A DNA stretch of 39,899 bases from Eubacteriales Family XIII. Incertae Sedis bacterium (GTDB lineage: Bacteria > Bacillota > Clostridia > Peptostreptococcales > Anaerovoracaceae): assembly GCA_031261345.1 (NCBI GenBank), contig JAISKC010000023.1:1-39899 (forward strand), given 5' to 3'. Position numbers and translations under genes: made by a program. Below the pieces are notes generated by a model that was not told where the DNA came from, did not search any database, and was given only the letters and a program-made list of their open reading frames with translations. Shown piece by piece: positions 27,894 to 36,348 of the stretch (its first letter is position 1; each line of letters begins with the position of its first letter).

Positions 27894-28745
27894 ATGAAAA
27901 CCTGCCGCTATCTTATTGTGTTGCTCTTGCTCGCTTCTATCATCACCTTTGCAATCGGCGGTTGCTCAAATTCCGTGCAGGAAGCCGGTAGTTCCGGTGA
28001 TTCCGAAAGCCCGAAGCCAGCTGAAACCTCGCCTTCTCAAAACGCAGAGAATGAAAGCAAGGTCATCCCTGCCGGCACGGGTGCCGCTACGCTACCGGTA
28101 TTCATGTATCACTATTTCTACAATCCCGATCTTGGGGAAACCTCCAAAGATGCCAACTGGATGAACATTCATGATTTTGAAGCTCAGTTAAAGTATCTCA
28201 CTGACAACAGATATTACTTCCCGACGTGGGATGAAGTGATTGCCTTCATCTATGGCGAGGCCGGTCTTCCCGAAAAGAGTGTCGTGCTCACTTCGGATGA
28301 CGGCGATCCGAGTTTTTATTCTATGGCAGCCCCACTTGCGGAAAAATACAGGGCCAAACTCACCGGTTTCATCATTACCGGAGTTGCTTATGATGGCTTG
28401 ATCGACCCATACATTTCGGACTATATCACATTTGAATCGCACTCTCACGACATGCACCGAGCTGGCAGCGATGGCGATGGCAGAATTCTGACTGCAACTC
28501 CCGAGGAAATTGCAGCGGACGTTCAAGGGGGCTTTGACTACCTTGGAAAAAAAGATGTTTACTGTTATCCGTTCGGGGACACAAACGAGGCGGCTGAGGC
28601 GGCACTCAAGGCAAATGGTGTGAAACTCGCCTTCACGACTCAGTCAGGACCGTGTGCACCGAATATGGATCCTCTATCGCTTCCACGCATGCGGATGAGC
28701 GAGGGAACTTCTCTTGCATCATTCATCGCTATGCTCGGAAATTGA
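27894..28745 (+). CDS. Polysaccharide deacetylase family lipoprotein
   Basis: A 283-residue exported lipoprotein: signal peptide with lipobox IGGC (Cys24), then a Ser/Pro/Glu-rich linker, then a NodB-type deacetylase fold. Motifs seen are VLTSDDGD (Asp135, Asp136), ESHSHDMH (His183 to His188) and YCYPFGD. It would remove N-acetyl (or O-acetyl) groups from a glycan at the outer membrane face. It follows the ATPase by 3 bases in the same run. The substrate may be the exported polymer or peptidoglycan. Confidence 0.88.
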   Translation: MKTCRYLIVLLLLASIITFAIGGCSNSVQEAGSSGDSESPKPAETSPSQNAENESKVIPAGTGAATLPVFMYHYFYNPDLGETSKDANWMNIHDFEAQLKYLTDNRYYFPTWDEVIAFIYGEAGLPEKSVVLTSDDGDPSFYSMAAPLAEKYRAKLTGFIITGVAYDGLIDPYISDYITFESHSHDMHRAGSDGDGRILTATPEEIAADVQGGFDYLGKKDVYCYPFGDTNEAAEAALKANGVKLAFTTQSGPCAPNMDPLSLPRMRMSEGTSLASFIAMLGN

Positions 28746-28750
28746 CCATT

Positions 28751-29788
28751 ATGATAAGCATTATCATTCCTGTATACAACGCTGAAGCCTACCTGAGAGA
28801 ATGTGTTTCTTCCATTTTGGGGCAGACTTACAGGGATATTGAAGTCATTCTTGTCGATGACGGTTCTCTCGACGGCAGCCCCGCCCTATGCGACGCACTC
28901 GCCAAGGAAGATAAGAGGATTGTAGTAATACACAAGGAAAACGGTGGTGTTTCCAGTGCCAGAAATGCAGGACTTGACATGGCAAAGGGTGATTACATTA
29001 CCTTTGCGGACTGTGATGATTTCATAAAGGATTCTTCAATGTACGAAGAGCTCTTAGCACTCGCGAAGGATAGGTCTTCCGACATCACGATATCCACCTT
29101 CTTTGAGGAACTTCCCGATGGTAATGTTCGGTATTCGGACTCCGGCGAGATTCTTTGCCTGACCGGTGAGGAAGCCACGGCGGCTCTTTTGGGAAACACC
29201 AAAGACAAGACGATATACGGCAAATTCGTTTGGTTTTTCGTATGGAACAAACTTTATCGGGCTGAAATACTGAAGGATATTCGCTTTGACACCCTTACGA
29301 ACAGTGCGGAGGACGTGCCCATAAACCTTGCGGCTTTTGCCAAGACTGACAATATAGTGTATATCGAAAAACCCTACTATTTCTGGAGACATAGGAACGA
29401 GAGCCAGTCCAGAGACCGTTCGGTGAGCGAAATCAGGAGCGGTGCCCTGACCGGCAAGATTATGTATGATTATGCAATAAGGTTGCCGAGCAAATACAAG
29501 TCCGCCGCTGTTCAGACGGCATATAGAAACATCTACTGGTATTATTCTTTCTGCACCTCGGAAATACGAAGGCTGAGGCGATTGCCTATTGGTAATAAAA
29601 CGAAGGACTTAGCTGAATTCATAGCCGCACGGGACGAAATGCGTAGCCAAATGAAGGACATGAAAAAGCAGGCAGATTACAAATATCTGTCTTCCTCCTT
29701 CAAGCTTGCTGTGATTTTGATGACTGATTTTCCGGAGATATTCGCTTTTATATGGGCTATTTACCACAAGATAAAAGGCAAAAACTGA
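28751..29788 (+). CDS. Family 2 glycosyltransferase
   Basis: A 345-residue GT2: MISIIIPVYNAEAYLREC, VDDGSLDGS and FADCDDFI. The C-terminus has a hydrophobic segment (FKLAVILMTDFPEIFAFIWA) probably touching the membrane. The ATG at 28751 lies 5 bases after the deacetylase stop; the ribosome binding site is weak. Its TGA stop is directly followed by the TCA of the convergent gene. Confidence 0.9.
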   Translation: MISIIIPVYNAEAYLRECVSSILGQTYRDIEVILVDDGSLDGSPALCDALAKEDKRIVVIHKENGGVSSARNAGLDMAKGDYITFADCDDFIKDSSMYEELLALAKDRSSDITISTFFEELPDGNVRYSDSGEILCLTGEEATAALLGNTKDKTIYGKFVWFFVWNKLYRAEILKDIRFDTLTNSAEDVPINLAAFAKTDNIVYIEKPYYFWRHRNESQSRDRSVSEIRSGALTGKIMYDYAIRLPSKYKSAAVQTAYRNIYWYYSFCTSEIRRLRRLPIGNKTKDLAEFIAARDEMRSQMKDMKKQADYKYLSSSFKLAVILMTDFPEIFAFIWAIYHKIKGKN

Positions 29789-30868
29789 TCAGAGCTCGAT
29801 TCCCCTATCCTGAAGTATTCTTCCGGCGAATGCCCTCTTGATGAAATTCGGCGTCAAGATGTAGAATTTCATGAGCATAGGACTTATTTTCACAAAGGCC
29901 ATGAGAATACCGTCCATTACTCGCACCCGCGCCTTCCAATCAGGGAAATTTTCACTCAAAAATTCAAATGAGTAATTCACGTAACGCATTTGAAATTTCT
30001 TACCGCCATAGAGAAACATGGCATTTGCACGCCTGTCGTAATACCTTATGCAGACGCTTTCAAGGTAGGGCCCCACGCTATCCCAAAGCCCCTTTTCCTT
30101 GTAATATGCGATGACATCGCTCAAATTTCTGTAAATATTGTACCAATTGCCTGAAATGCTATTCGTGAACGAGCCCGAACTGAAAGCGTTGTAGTAGTAA
30201 AGCGGCTCATCGACGAAGACAGCAGCCTTAACATAGTAAAGGTATTTTGCAAGGAAGGTGAAATCCTCTCCGTATGGCTGACCAAGCGGAAAAGAGAGCT
30301 CGGTGCTTCTGATTATCTCGGCGTCAAACAATTTGTCCCAGATGAATACGGAAATATCCTGAAGAAGCTCGCCTCGTTTCGTATCCGTATCGACCTCGAA
30401 AACACCACCCTTCCCTAAAGTATCCTCTAAGAAAATCTTTGGAAAAAACTTTTCTACGTGCTTGCCGTTCATTACGCTATATCGCCTACAAGTTGCAAGC
30501 TGAACACCCTGCCCGCCCTTTGCAGACATGGCACAATGGAGTTTTTCATACATATCCGCCGCCAAATAGTCGTCGCCGTCAAGGAAGCCAATATAGCGAC
30601 CCCGAGCCTCGGACAGCCCCATGTTTCGGGCCGCCGCAACCCCGCCGTTCTCCGTGTGAATAGCCACAATTTTGCTCGGATACCTTCGGGCGTAGTCGTC
30701 GATGATTTCAGGGCTGCCGTCTGTGCTGCCGTCATCTATCACCAATATTTCAATCTCACTTATGGTCTGTGAAATCGCACTGTCAAGACACCTAGCTATC
30801 GCCACCTCTTGATTGTACACGGGGATGATAATGCTGATCTTTATGTCATTTTCGGCGGAAAAAGTCAC
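29789..30868 (-). CDS. Family 2 glycosyltransferase
   Basis: A 359-residue GT2: IKISIIIPVYNQEVAIARC, IDDGSTDGS and FLDGDDYLA. It starts with GTG, whose GTGA overlaps the aminotransferase stop, and has AGGGA 8 bases upstream. It is the last gene of the minus-strand purB-to-glycosyltransferase run. Position next to the aminotransferase and cytidylyltransferase suggests a shared decoration step, but no substrate can be read. Confidence 0.9.
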   Translation of the reverse strand: MTFSAENDIKISIIIPVYNQEVAIARCLDSAISQTISEIEILVIDDGSTDGSPEIIDDYARRYPSKIVAIHTENGGVAAARNMGLSEARGRYIGFLDGDDYLAADMYEKLHCAMSAKGGQGVQLATCRRYSVMNGKHVEKFFPKIFLEDTLGKGGVFEVDTDTKRGELLQDISVFIWDKLFDAEIIRSTELSFPLGQPYGEDFTFLAKYLYYVKAAVFVDEPLYYYNAFSSGSFTNSISGNWYNIYRNLSDVIAYYKEKGLWDSVGPYLESVCIRYYDRRANAMFLYGGKKFQMRYVNYSFEFLSENFPDWKARVRVMDGILMAFVKISPMLMKFYILTPNFIKRAFAGRILQDRGIEL

Positions 30869-31923
30869 TCTGTTACTTCCCTGAGGGCCGTTATCAAGCT
30901 ATCGTTGTCGGAAATTGTGAGGTTTCCGATGTGTCCCACTCTCAGCACCGTGCTTGCGAGCTCGCCTCCGTTGGGGTTGAGATAAAGGCCTCTATTCGCG
31001 AGGGCAGTGTAGACTTCCTTTGCATCTCCTCGCTCAAACAAAATGGGGGTACAGGCGTTTGACAGGGGATATGCGGGAATCCCTATGGGCAGGTTTTCAA
31101 TCCCCTTCCTGAAGTGCGTCGCGAGTGCCTTTGTTTCGGAAATCAAGTCTGATGCACCCTCTTTAGAAATCTGCCTGAGCCTCTCGTTCAGTTCGAGCAA
31201 AATACCTACGGCCGGTGTGAACGGCGTCTGACCCCTCTTCCCATTGAGCACGTAATCCTTAAAGTCGAAATACATTGCCTGCGGCCGTTTATGTGCCACC
31301 CTGTTTTCATATATTTTTTTGCTCAGTAATACGATTGACAGCCCGGGCGATAGTGCGAGTGCCTTTTGTGAACTGATGATGAGGGCGTCTATGCCCGATT
31401 TTTCCATATATAGTGAATCGGCCAAAAATGAACTGATTGCATCTACAACGAAAAGAAGATTGTTCCTCCGGCAGAAATCAGATAGCATGTTCATGTCATA
31501 AAGCTGTCCCGTCGTGGTCTCGTGAATGTTGACAAGCAGTCCCGTGAAACCTTTTCCATCATAGGCTTTCAGGTGCTCCTGTGTGAGGGCTTCACCGAAA
31601 GATAGCTCAATTGCCTCGTGCGGTATTTCGTGATAGCCACAGATTTCCGCAAAGCGTCTGCCAAATCCTCCACCGTTTATGACGAGCAGTTTGTCGCTCG
31701 CGTCGAAAGAATTCATCACGGCGGCTTCCATAGCCGCGGTGCCCGACGCCGTCAGAAAAATCACCTCGCTATCCGAGGCGGCACCTGCCGCATTTTTTAT
31801 CAGCGAAGCATTTTCCAAATTCACCTTTGAAAAATCGTCCGTCCTGAAATACGGAAGCTGTTTGGAAGCGGCTTCGAGCGTGTTCGGATACATTTCTACG
31901 GGCCCGAGGGTGAAGAGCTTCAT
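30865..31923 (-). CDS. Class V PLP-dependent aminotransferase (AEP-pyruvate transaminase-like)
   Basis: A 352-residue fold-type I enzyme. It begins MKLFTLGPVEMYPNTLEAAS like 2-aminoethylphosphonate-pyruvate and serine-pyruvate transaminases. Active-site features are SGT (60-62), NIHETTTG (132-139), Asp161 (VVDAISS) and PLP-binding Lys187 (SSQKALALSPG). It overlaps the cytidylyltransferase fusion gene in an ATGA, so the two proteins are probably made together. No phosphoenolpyruvate mutase or phosphonopyruvate decarboxylase is near, so the substrate may be another aldehyde or ketone phosphate. Confidence 0.85.
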   Translation of the reverse strand: MKLFTLGPVEMYPNTLEAASKQLPYFRTDDFSKVNLENASLIKNAAGAASDSEVIFLTASGTAAMEAAVMNSFDASDKLLVINGGGFGRRFAEICGYHEIPHEAIELSFGEALTQEHLKAYDGKGFTGLLVNIHETTTGQLYDMNMLSDFCRRNNLLFVVDAISSFLADSLYMEKSGIDALIISSQKALALSPGLSIVLLSKKIYENRVAHKRPQAMYFDFKDYVLNGKRGQTPFTPAVGILLELNERLRQISKEGASDLISETKALATHFRKGIENLPIGIPAYPLSNACTPILFERGDAKEVYTALANRGLYLNPNGGELASTVLRVGHIGNLTISDNDSLITALREVTE

Positions 31924-33206
31924 ACGAGATTCGCCTCCTCCAAAACTTCCATAAGCCTCAGAGATTCTTGCTTCGTCAGGCCGGTGGATTCCGTCCGCCC
32001 ATCATTCAGACTCAAAAGCAAATCGAGAAGAAGATAACGAAATCCCGTTCCTTCCGCACTGCCGCTGTAGTGCTTCGGATATGTCTCACCTTGAATATAT
32101 GCCTTAAAATAGGCCATATTCCACCAATTGTCGGGAACCAAAATCCTTCCGCTCGTGCCCAAAATATTCATATTGCCCTCTGTCCAATCCGAGGAACTGA
32201 TCTCCACCGATGCAATCGCATCCGGATATACCGCAGTAATACGGTCAAGGGTGAGGGAATTGCTATCGGAGACATGGTCGTGTCTGATTTCCGTGAATTT
32301 TGAGCCCAGTATCTTTGTAGCAGCGAAAAGACTTTGCGCCGCCGTATCAGCCAAAGAAAAAGCCTGAGGAATGATGCAGTCAACACGAACTATATTGCCG
32401 ATCAAACCTGCGTGAATAAGCGATATCAGTTGCCTGAATGTCCTTAGATAGGGAAGTTGAATACGTGCAGTGATAGAAACTCCGTTTGCCTCGGCTATTT
32501 GAAAGAGGTCTACAAGCTCCTTTTTTCCGGCCACGGGGAAGTCGATGATCACGTGCTTCTTTTTTTTCAGTGCCCTCTTCGCATACTCGTGCCTTTTGGC
32601 CACGTCCGTATGAATATAAATAATGTCGGAAGCCGCCCAAAACAGCTGCTCTTCTCCGGCCCTGTATGCATCCGAAAGTTCGGTCTGATCCTTCACGGAC
32701 TCAGCTATAGCGCCGTCCTCAGCAAAAACCGACACAACTTCAAGGCCGCTGACAAAGCGAGACTCCGAGACAATTCCTCCGTCATCTTTTTCGTCGGTCA
32801 AAATTCCTATCCGCCTAATATCCGATGTTTTTTCGCGAAGCTCGGTGCTGGATACATCCTTCGTGCGCTCCAGATAAAAGACATCGCAGTATTTCTTCAG
32901 ATAATCAAATTTGCCGGTCCAGTCGGAGCCGACCACGAGAGTGTCGATGCCATATTCTCTTATGTCGCTCAGTTTCTGCCCTTGGTATTCTTCAACGATG
33001 ATTTCGTCCGCAAGCCCCGTCGCTTTGATGTTCTCTATTCTCGTGAGCAAACTATCATGAACGTTGAGTTTGCCGCGCTCATGGTCATAATTTTCTCCGG
33101 TGACCGCGACAATAAGGTAGTCACCCATTGCCTTTGCCCGCTCGATGATGCTCCGGTGACCCTTGTGGAAAAGATCGAATGTACCATAAGTAATTACTTT
33201 TTTCAT
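31920..33206 (-). CDS. Fusion: glycerol-3-phosphate-type cytidylyltransferase + degenerate Gfo/Idh/MocA-like domain
   Basis: A 428-residue two-domain protein. Residues 1-125 resemble TagD cytidylyltransferases: YGTFDLFHKGH (catalytic HxGH 14-17), VGSDWTGKFDYL and RTKDVSSTEL. From about 130 the sequence follows the Gfo/Idh/MocA oxidoreductase pattern, but the Rossmann glycine motif is absent (RIGILTDEKDDGG) and the usual EKP is DFP (222-224), so the catalytic Lys is missing. The C-terminal half keeps WTEGNMNILGTSGRI, typical of that fold. The likely product is a CDP-activated alcohol or amino alcohol. It sits between TagB-like and aminotransferase genes. The start lacks a clear ribosome binding site. 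Confidence 0.85.
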   Translation of the reverse strand: MKKVITYGTFDLFHKGHRSIIERAKAMGDYLIVAVTGENYDHERGKLNVHDSLLTRIENIKATGLADEIIVEEYQGQKLSDIREYGIDTLVVGSDWTGKFDYLKKYCDVFYLERTKDVSSTELREKTSDIRRIGILTDEKDDGGIVSESRFVSGLEVVSVFAEDGAIAESVKDQTELSDAYRAGEEQLFWAASDIIYIHTDVAKRHEYAKRALKKKKHVIIDFPVAGKKELVDLFQIAEANGVSITARIQLPYLRTFRQLISLIHAGLIGNIVRVDCIIPQAFSLADTAAQSLFAATKILGSKFTEIRHDHVSDSNSLTLDRITAVYPDAIASVEISSSDWTEGNMNILGTSGRILVPDNWWNMAYFKAYIQGETYPKHYSGSAEGTGFRYLLLDLLLSLNDGRTESTGLTKQESLRLMEVLEEANLV

Positions 33207-33218
33207 GATGAAATTATA

Positions 33219-34367
33219 TCATAGGTTCGTGATAATGTAATGTGCGAGTCTTTCGGTGTTGCCTGTATCGGGACAGGATAGATATTTTTCTCTGAATGCT
33301 TTGAGAAGATCGAGGTCGTATGCTTGCGGGTCTAAGGCTTCTGCAAGTTTCGCGCCGTCCTCAAATACATATGGCGCGATTGCTTCCTGCCGAGGATCAA
33401 TATTGAGGCCCCCTTCACATATATATTGTTCGATGTCGTATATGTAGAAATACGTTGGAATCCTTGCGACAGCTGCCTCTATTGCTATGCCAGAATAGTC
33501 GGTAATGATGGCATCCGCTACAGAAAACCATTCGTCCGACGAAAATTCATTGTCCCGTATGAATCTGCTTTCGTGAAGCTTTGGCACCGTGAAACCAACC
33601 GCACTATCGTCAAGAGGATGCAATTTCAGCACCAAATTGACTTTTTCAAAATCGATGAAGCGAAGAAGACTTTGGACGTCAACGGGTCTACTGCCCCTGA
33701 ACGTCGGAGCATAGAGAACGGTCGGTCTCTCAGACACCGCCGGATATTTGTCAACAATTCGGGCTTTGACACCTATAGGTTCTGTGCCACTACCACCATC
33801 GCGCGACCTCGAAATCTCGCTGATATAGTCTATTCGGGGTATACCGAGGTAGACGAGTTTGTCTTCACCCACGCCAAAGGCTTCACAGAAAAACGGTGCT
33901 ACGGCAGGTGCAGGACAGAGCACCTCGTCGTAGTTTCTATGCATACCCATGATGTTTGCAACTTCGGAACTTTGCCCTGCGCTTTTGTCCAGAATCTGTC
34001 TGCTGAATTTTTTGATGGCGTCCGGCGCATGCCACATCTGAAGAACCCGAAGCCCTTTTTTATGTTGAACGGCACTGATTGACACACAGTAGCCCTCCAA
34101 AATCACCTTCTGAGATGTGCTGATATGATATAGTTCCTTAAGTATATGAATTGAGAAAGAAAATGCACCCAAAATACTACGCCGCATCCTACCCGAAATC
34201 ACTTTGACCTCGGTGCCCTCCGATAGATTTTTGAGCTCCCCTGCCAACATCAAAATATCACGAGAAGGTTCATCGCCCTGACTCGAAATGAGCAGTATTT
34301 TCTGCCTTCGCGGAAAGAGCTTTATCGGGGCATAAACTACCCTGAGCAAACCCACCGCACATTTCAT
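33219..34367 (-). CDS. CDP-glycerol glycerophosphotransferase family (TagB/TagF-like)
   Basis: A 382-residue enzyme of the PF04464 family, adding glycerol-phosphate (or the product of the neighbouring cytidylyltransferase) to a membrane-linked glycan. It has QMWHAPDAIKKF (His113), YAPTFRG, LKLHPLDD (His250) and ITDYSGIAIEAA (Asp290). The N-terminal basic segment suits peripheral membrane binding. The ATG at 34367 follows AAGGG at 7 bases; an upstream GTG at 34388 has poor spacing. It lies 24 bases downstream of the proC stop and 12 bases before the cytidylyltransferase fusion. Confidence 0.92.
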   Translation of the reverse strand: MKCAVGLLRVVYAPIKLFPRRQKILLISSQGDEPSRDILMLAGELKNLSEGTEVKVISGRMRRSILGAFSFSIHILKELYHISTSQKVILEGYCVSISAVQHKKGLRVLQMWHAPDAIKKFSRQILDKSAGQSSEVANIMGMHRNYDEVLCPAPAVAPFFCEAFGVGEDKLVYLGIPRIDYISEISRSRDGGSGTEPIGVKARIVDKYPAVSERPTVLYAPTFRGSRPVDVQSLLRFIDFEKVNLVLKLHPLDDSAVGFTVPKLHESRFIRDNEFSSDEWFSVADAIITDYSGIAIEAAVARIPTYFYIYDIEQYICEGGLNIDPRQEAIAPYVFEDGAKLAEALDPQAYDLDLLKAFREKYLSCPDTGNTERLAHYIITNL

Positions 34368-34391
34368 GGCAAAACCCTTGCCTGACACGCC

Positions 34392-35195
34392 TTACACCGT
34401 CAATTCTTTTGATCTATTCGATGTTGCATCCGCCGCCTTGTCCACTATTCCCATGAAGTCTTCATCTTCAAGAACGTGAACAGCCTCAATTGTCGTGCCG
34501 CCCTTGCTACAGACATTGTCCCGAAGTATCAATGGGTCAACGCCGGTCTCAAGAACCATCTTTGCCGCACCTCTGACTGCCTGAACGGCCAGTTCCTTCG
34601 CACTTTCCTCGGTAATGCCCTGTTTCACGCCGTTTTCTATGAGGGCGTTGATGTACATGTAAGTGTATGCTGGGCTGCTGCCCGACACGCTGATGACAGC
34701 ATGTATCATGTCTTCGGGAACTACTACGGTCTTGCCAACACCATCAAAGACATCTTTGACGAGTTTGAGTTCTTCGTCCGAGACTCCCTGGCCCGGCGAT
34801 ATTGAGCTCATGCCTTCATTTACGAGAACGGGTGTATTGGGCATGATTCTAATTATCTTTGCGTCTCCTCCGACAATTCCCTGCATATGGCTGATTGTAA
34901 TAGCGGCTGCAATGGAAATGTATAATTTCTCGGTGGCTTTATCCCCGAGCGCTTCCTTGACTTCAGCCAAGACCTCATCTATCTTGTTTGGCTTCACCGC
35001 GAGAACAATGTTGTCTGACTTATGAGCCAAATCGGCTATAGTCTTCTGTGGAATGACGCCGTACTCCTCCTTTAGCTGTTCGAGTTTTTCGGGATGTGGC
35101 GTATAGACGTAAATAATTGCGGCGGGATCGGCATTTCGAAGTCCCTTGATGATTGCACCGCCCATGTTTCCGGCACCGATAAATCCAATTTTCAT
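34392..35195 (-). CDS. proC: Pyrroline-5-carboxylate reductase
   Basis: A 267-residue NAD(P)H-dependent reductase for the last step of proline synthesis. GFIGAGNMGGAI is at the N-terminus, then MPNTPVLVNEG and SGSSPAYTYMYINALIENGV, all diagnostic. A perfect AGGAGG precedes the ATG. It is separated from proB by glf. No proA is seen in the window. Confidence 0.97.
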   Translation of the reverse strand: MKIGFIGAGNMGGAIIKGLRNADPAAIIYVYTPHPEKLEQLKEEYGVIPQKTIADLAHKSDNIVLAVKPNKIDEVLAEVKEALGDKATEKLYISIAAAITISHMQGIVGGDAKIIRIMPNTPVLVNEGMSSISPGQGVSDEELKLVKDVFDGVGKTVVVPEDMIHAVISVSGSSPAYTYMYINALIENGVKQGITEESAKELAVQAVRGAAKMVLETGVDPLILRDNVCSKGGTTIEAVHVLEDEDFMGIVDKAADATSNRSKELTV

Positions 35196-35230
35196 ATTAG
35201 TCCTCCTATCAAATTCCGTTTTGCAACGAA

Positions 35231-36331
35231 CTACAATACTTCACTCGCTCTACTTATCGCATTTGCAATAGCTTCGTCCATTTCAAAATACTTATATTCT
35301 GCCAAGCGTCCCAAGAAAATGACATTTTTATCATCTTTGGCAAGTTTCTGATACTCGGCAAGAAGTTTTTGATTTCTTTCGTCGTTTACGGGGAAATATG
35401 GCTCCATGCCCTCTTCCCATTCCGCAGGATTTTCCTTGGTAATTACCGTTTTTGGTTGATTCCCGAATTCAAAATGCTTGTGTTCTATACTTCTGGTGTA
35501 AGGCGTTTCTCTATCGGTATAATTCATGACGGCAACACCCTGATGATTTTTTTCGTCGAGAATCTCCGTATCAAATCTGAGTGTGCGATATTCGAGTTTG
35601 CCGAGTTTGTATTCATAATAGGCATCAAGCTGTCCGGTGTACACTATTTTGTCCGCCATAGTGCCGTATTTTTCCCTGTTTTCGGGAATAAGAAAATCAA
35701 CTTCCGTCTCAATATCCGCAACTATAAGCATCCTATCTATCAGAACATTGTAGCCTCCGATCGGTATGCCCTGATAACGATTCCCGAAATAGTCGTTATC
35801 ATATGTATAGCGAACAGGTAGCCTCTTTATCAAAAATGCGGGCAAATCTTCACAGCTGCGACCCCACTGTTTTTCCGTGTAGCCTTTGACCAGCTTTTCA
35901 TATACATCTCTTCCGACCAAACGTATTGCCTGCTCCTCAAGATTTCGAGGTTCGCCCGTAATTTCCTTTTTCTGTTCGTCGATAATCGCCTTTGCTTCAT
36001 CAGGTGAAACCACGCCCCAGAGCCTACTGAAAGTGTTCATATTGAAAGGCATGTTGAGAATTTCCCCGTGATAATTCGCCACCGGACAATTGACAAAATT
36101 GTTAAAATCTGCAAAGCGATTGACATAATCCCAGACCATTTTGTCGTTTGTGTGAAATATATGGGCACCGTACTTGTGGACGTTGATGTCCTCTATTTTC
36201 TCACAATAAATATTGCCTGCAAGATGCTCCCTCTTCTCAATCAGGAGACATCTTTTGGCCTTTTTCGCTGCCTCATAGGCAAATGTCGCTCCGGAAAGGC
36301 CGCTTCCGACTATCAGATAATCATATTTCAT
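35231..36331 (-). CDS. glf: UDP-galactopyranose mutase
   Basis: A 366-residue FAD enzyme converting UDP-galactopyranose to UDP-galactofuranose, the donor for furanose residues in wall polysaccharides. It shows GSGLSGATFAYEA (FAD site), HKYGAHIFHT, GYTEKQWGRSCEDLP, RYTYDNDYFGNRYQGIPIGGY and FGNQPKTVITKENPAEW. The length is normal. It lies between proB and proC with only 17 and 35 bases of spacing. Its own ribosome binding site is poor (AAAGG 15 bases upstream). Confidence 0.96.
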   Translation of the reverse strand: MKYDYLIVGSGLSGATFAYEAAKKAKRCLLIEKREHLAGNIYCEKIEDINVHKYGAHIFHTNDKMVWDYVNRFADFNNFVNCPVANYHGEILNMPFNMNTFSRLWGVVSPDEAKAIIDEQKKEITGEPRNLEEQAIRLVGRDVYEKLVKGYTEKQWGRSCEDLPAFLIKRLPVRYTYDNDYFGNRYQGIPIGGYNVLIDRMLIVADIETEVDFLIPENREKYGTMADKIVYTGQLDAYYEYKLGKLEYRTLRFDTEILDEKNHQGVAVMNYTDRETPYTRSIEHKHFEFGNQPKTVITKENPAEWEEGMEPYFPVNDERNQKLLAEYQKLAKDDKNVIFLGRLAEYKYFEMDEAIANAISRASEVL

Positions 36332-36348
36332 AGTTTACTATAATACCT

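Noticed and set aside
32457-33224. Long plus-strand ORF (255 codons) opposite the cytidylyltransferase fusion
   Set aside because: It mirrors a well-supported coding gene, has no recognisable motif and no ribosome binding site; treated as a shadow.
33426-34082. Plus-strand ORF of 218 codons opposite the TagB-like gene
   Set aside because: Shadow of a gene with clear family motifs; no domain seen.
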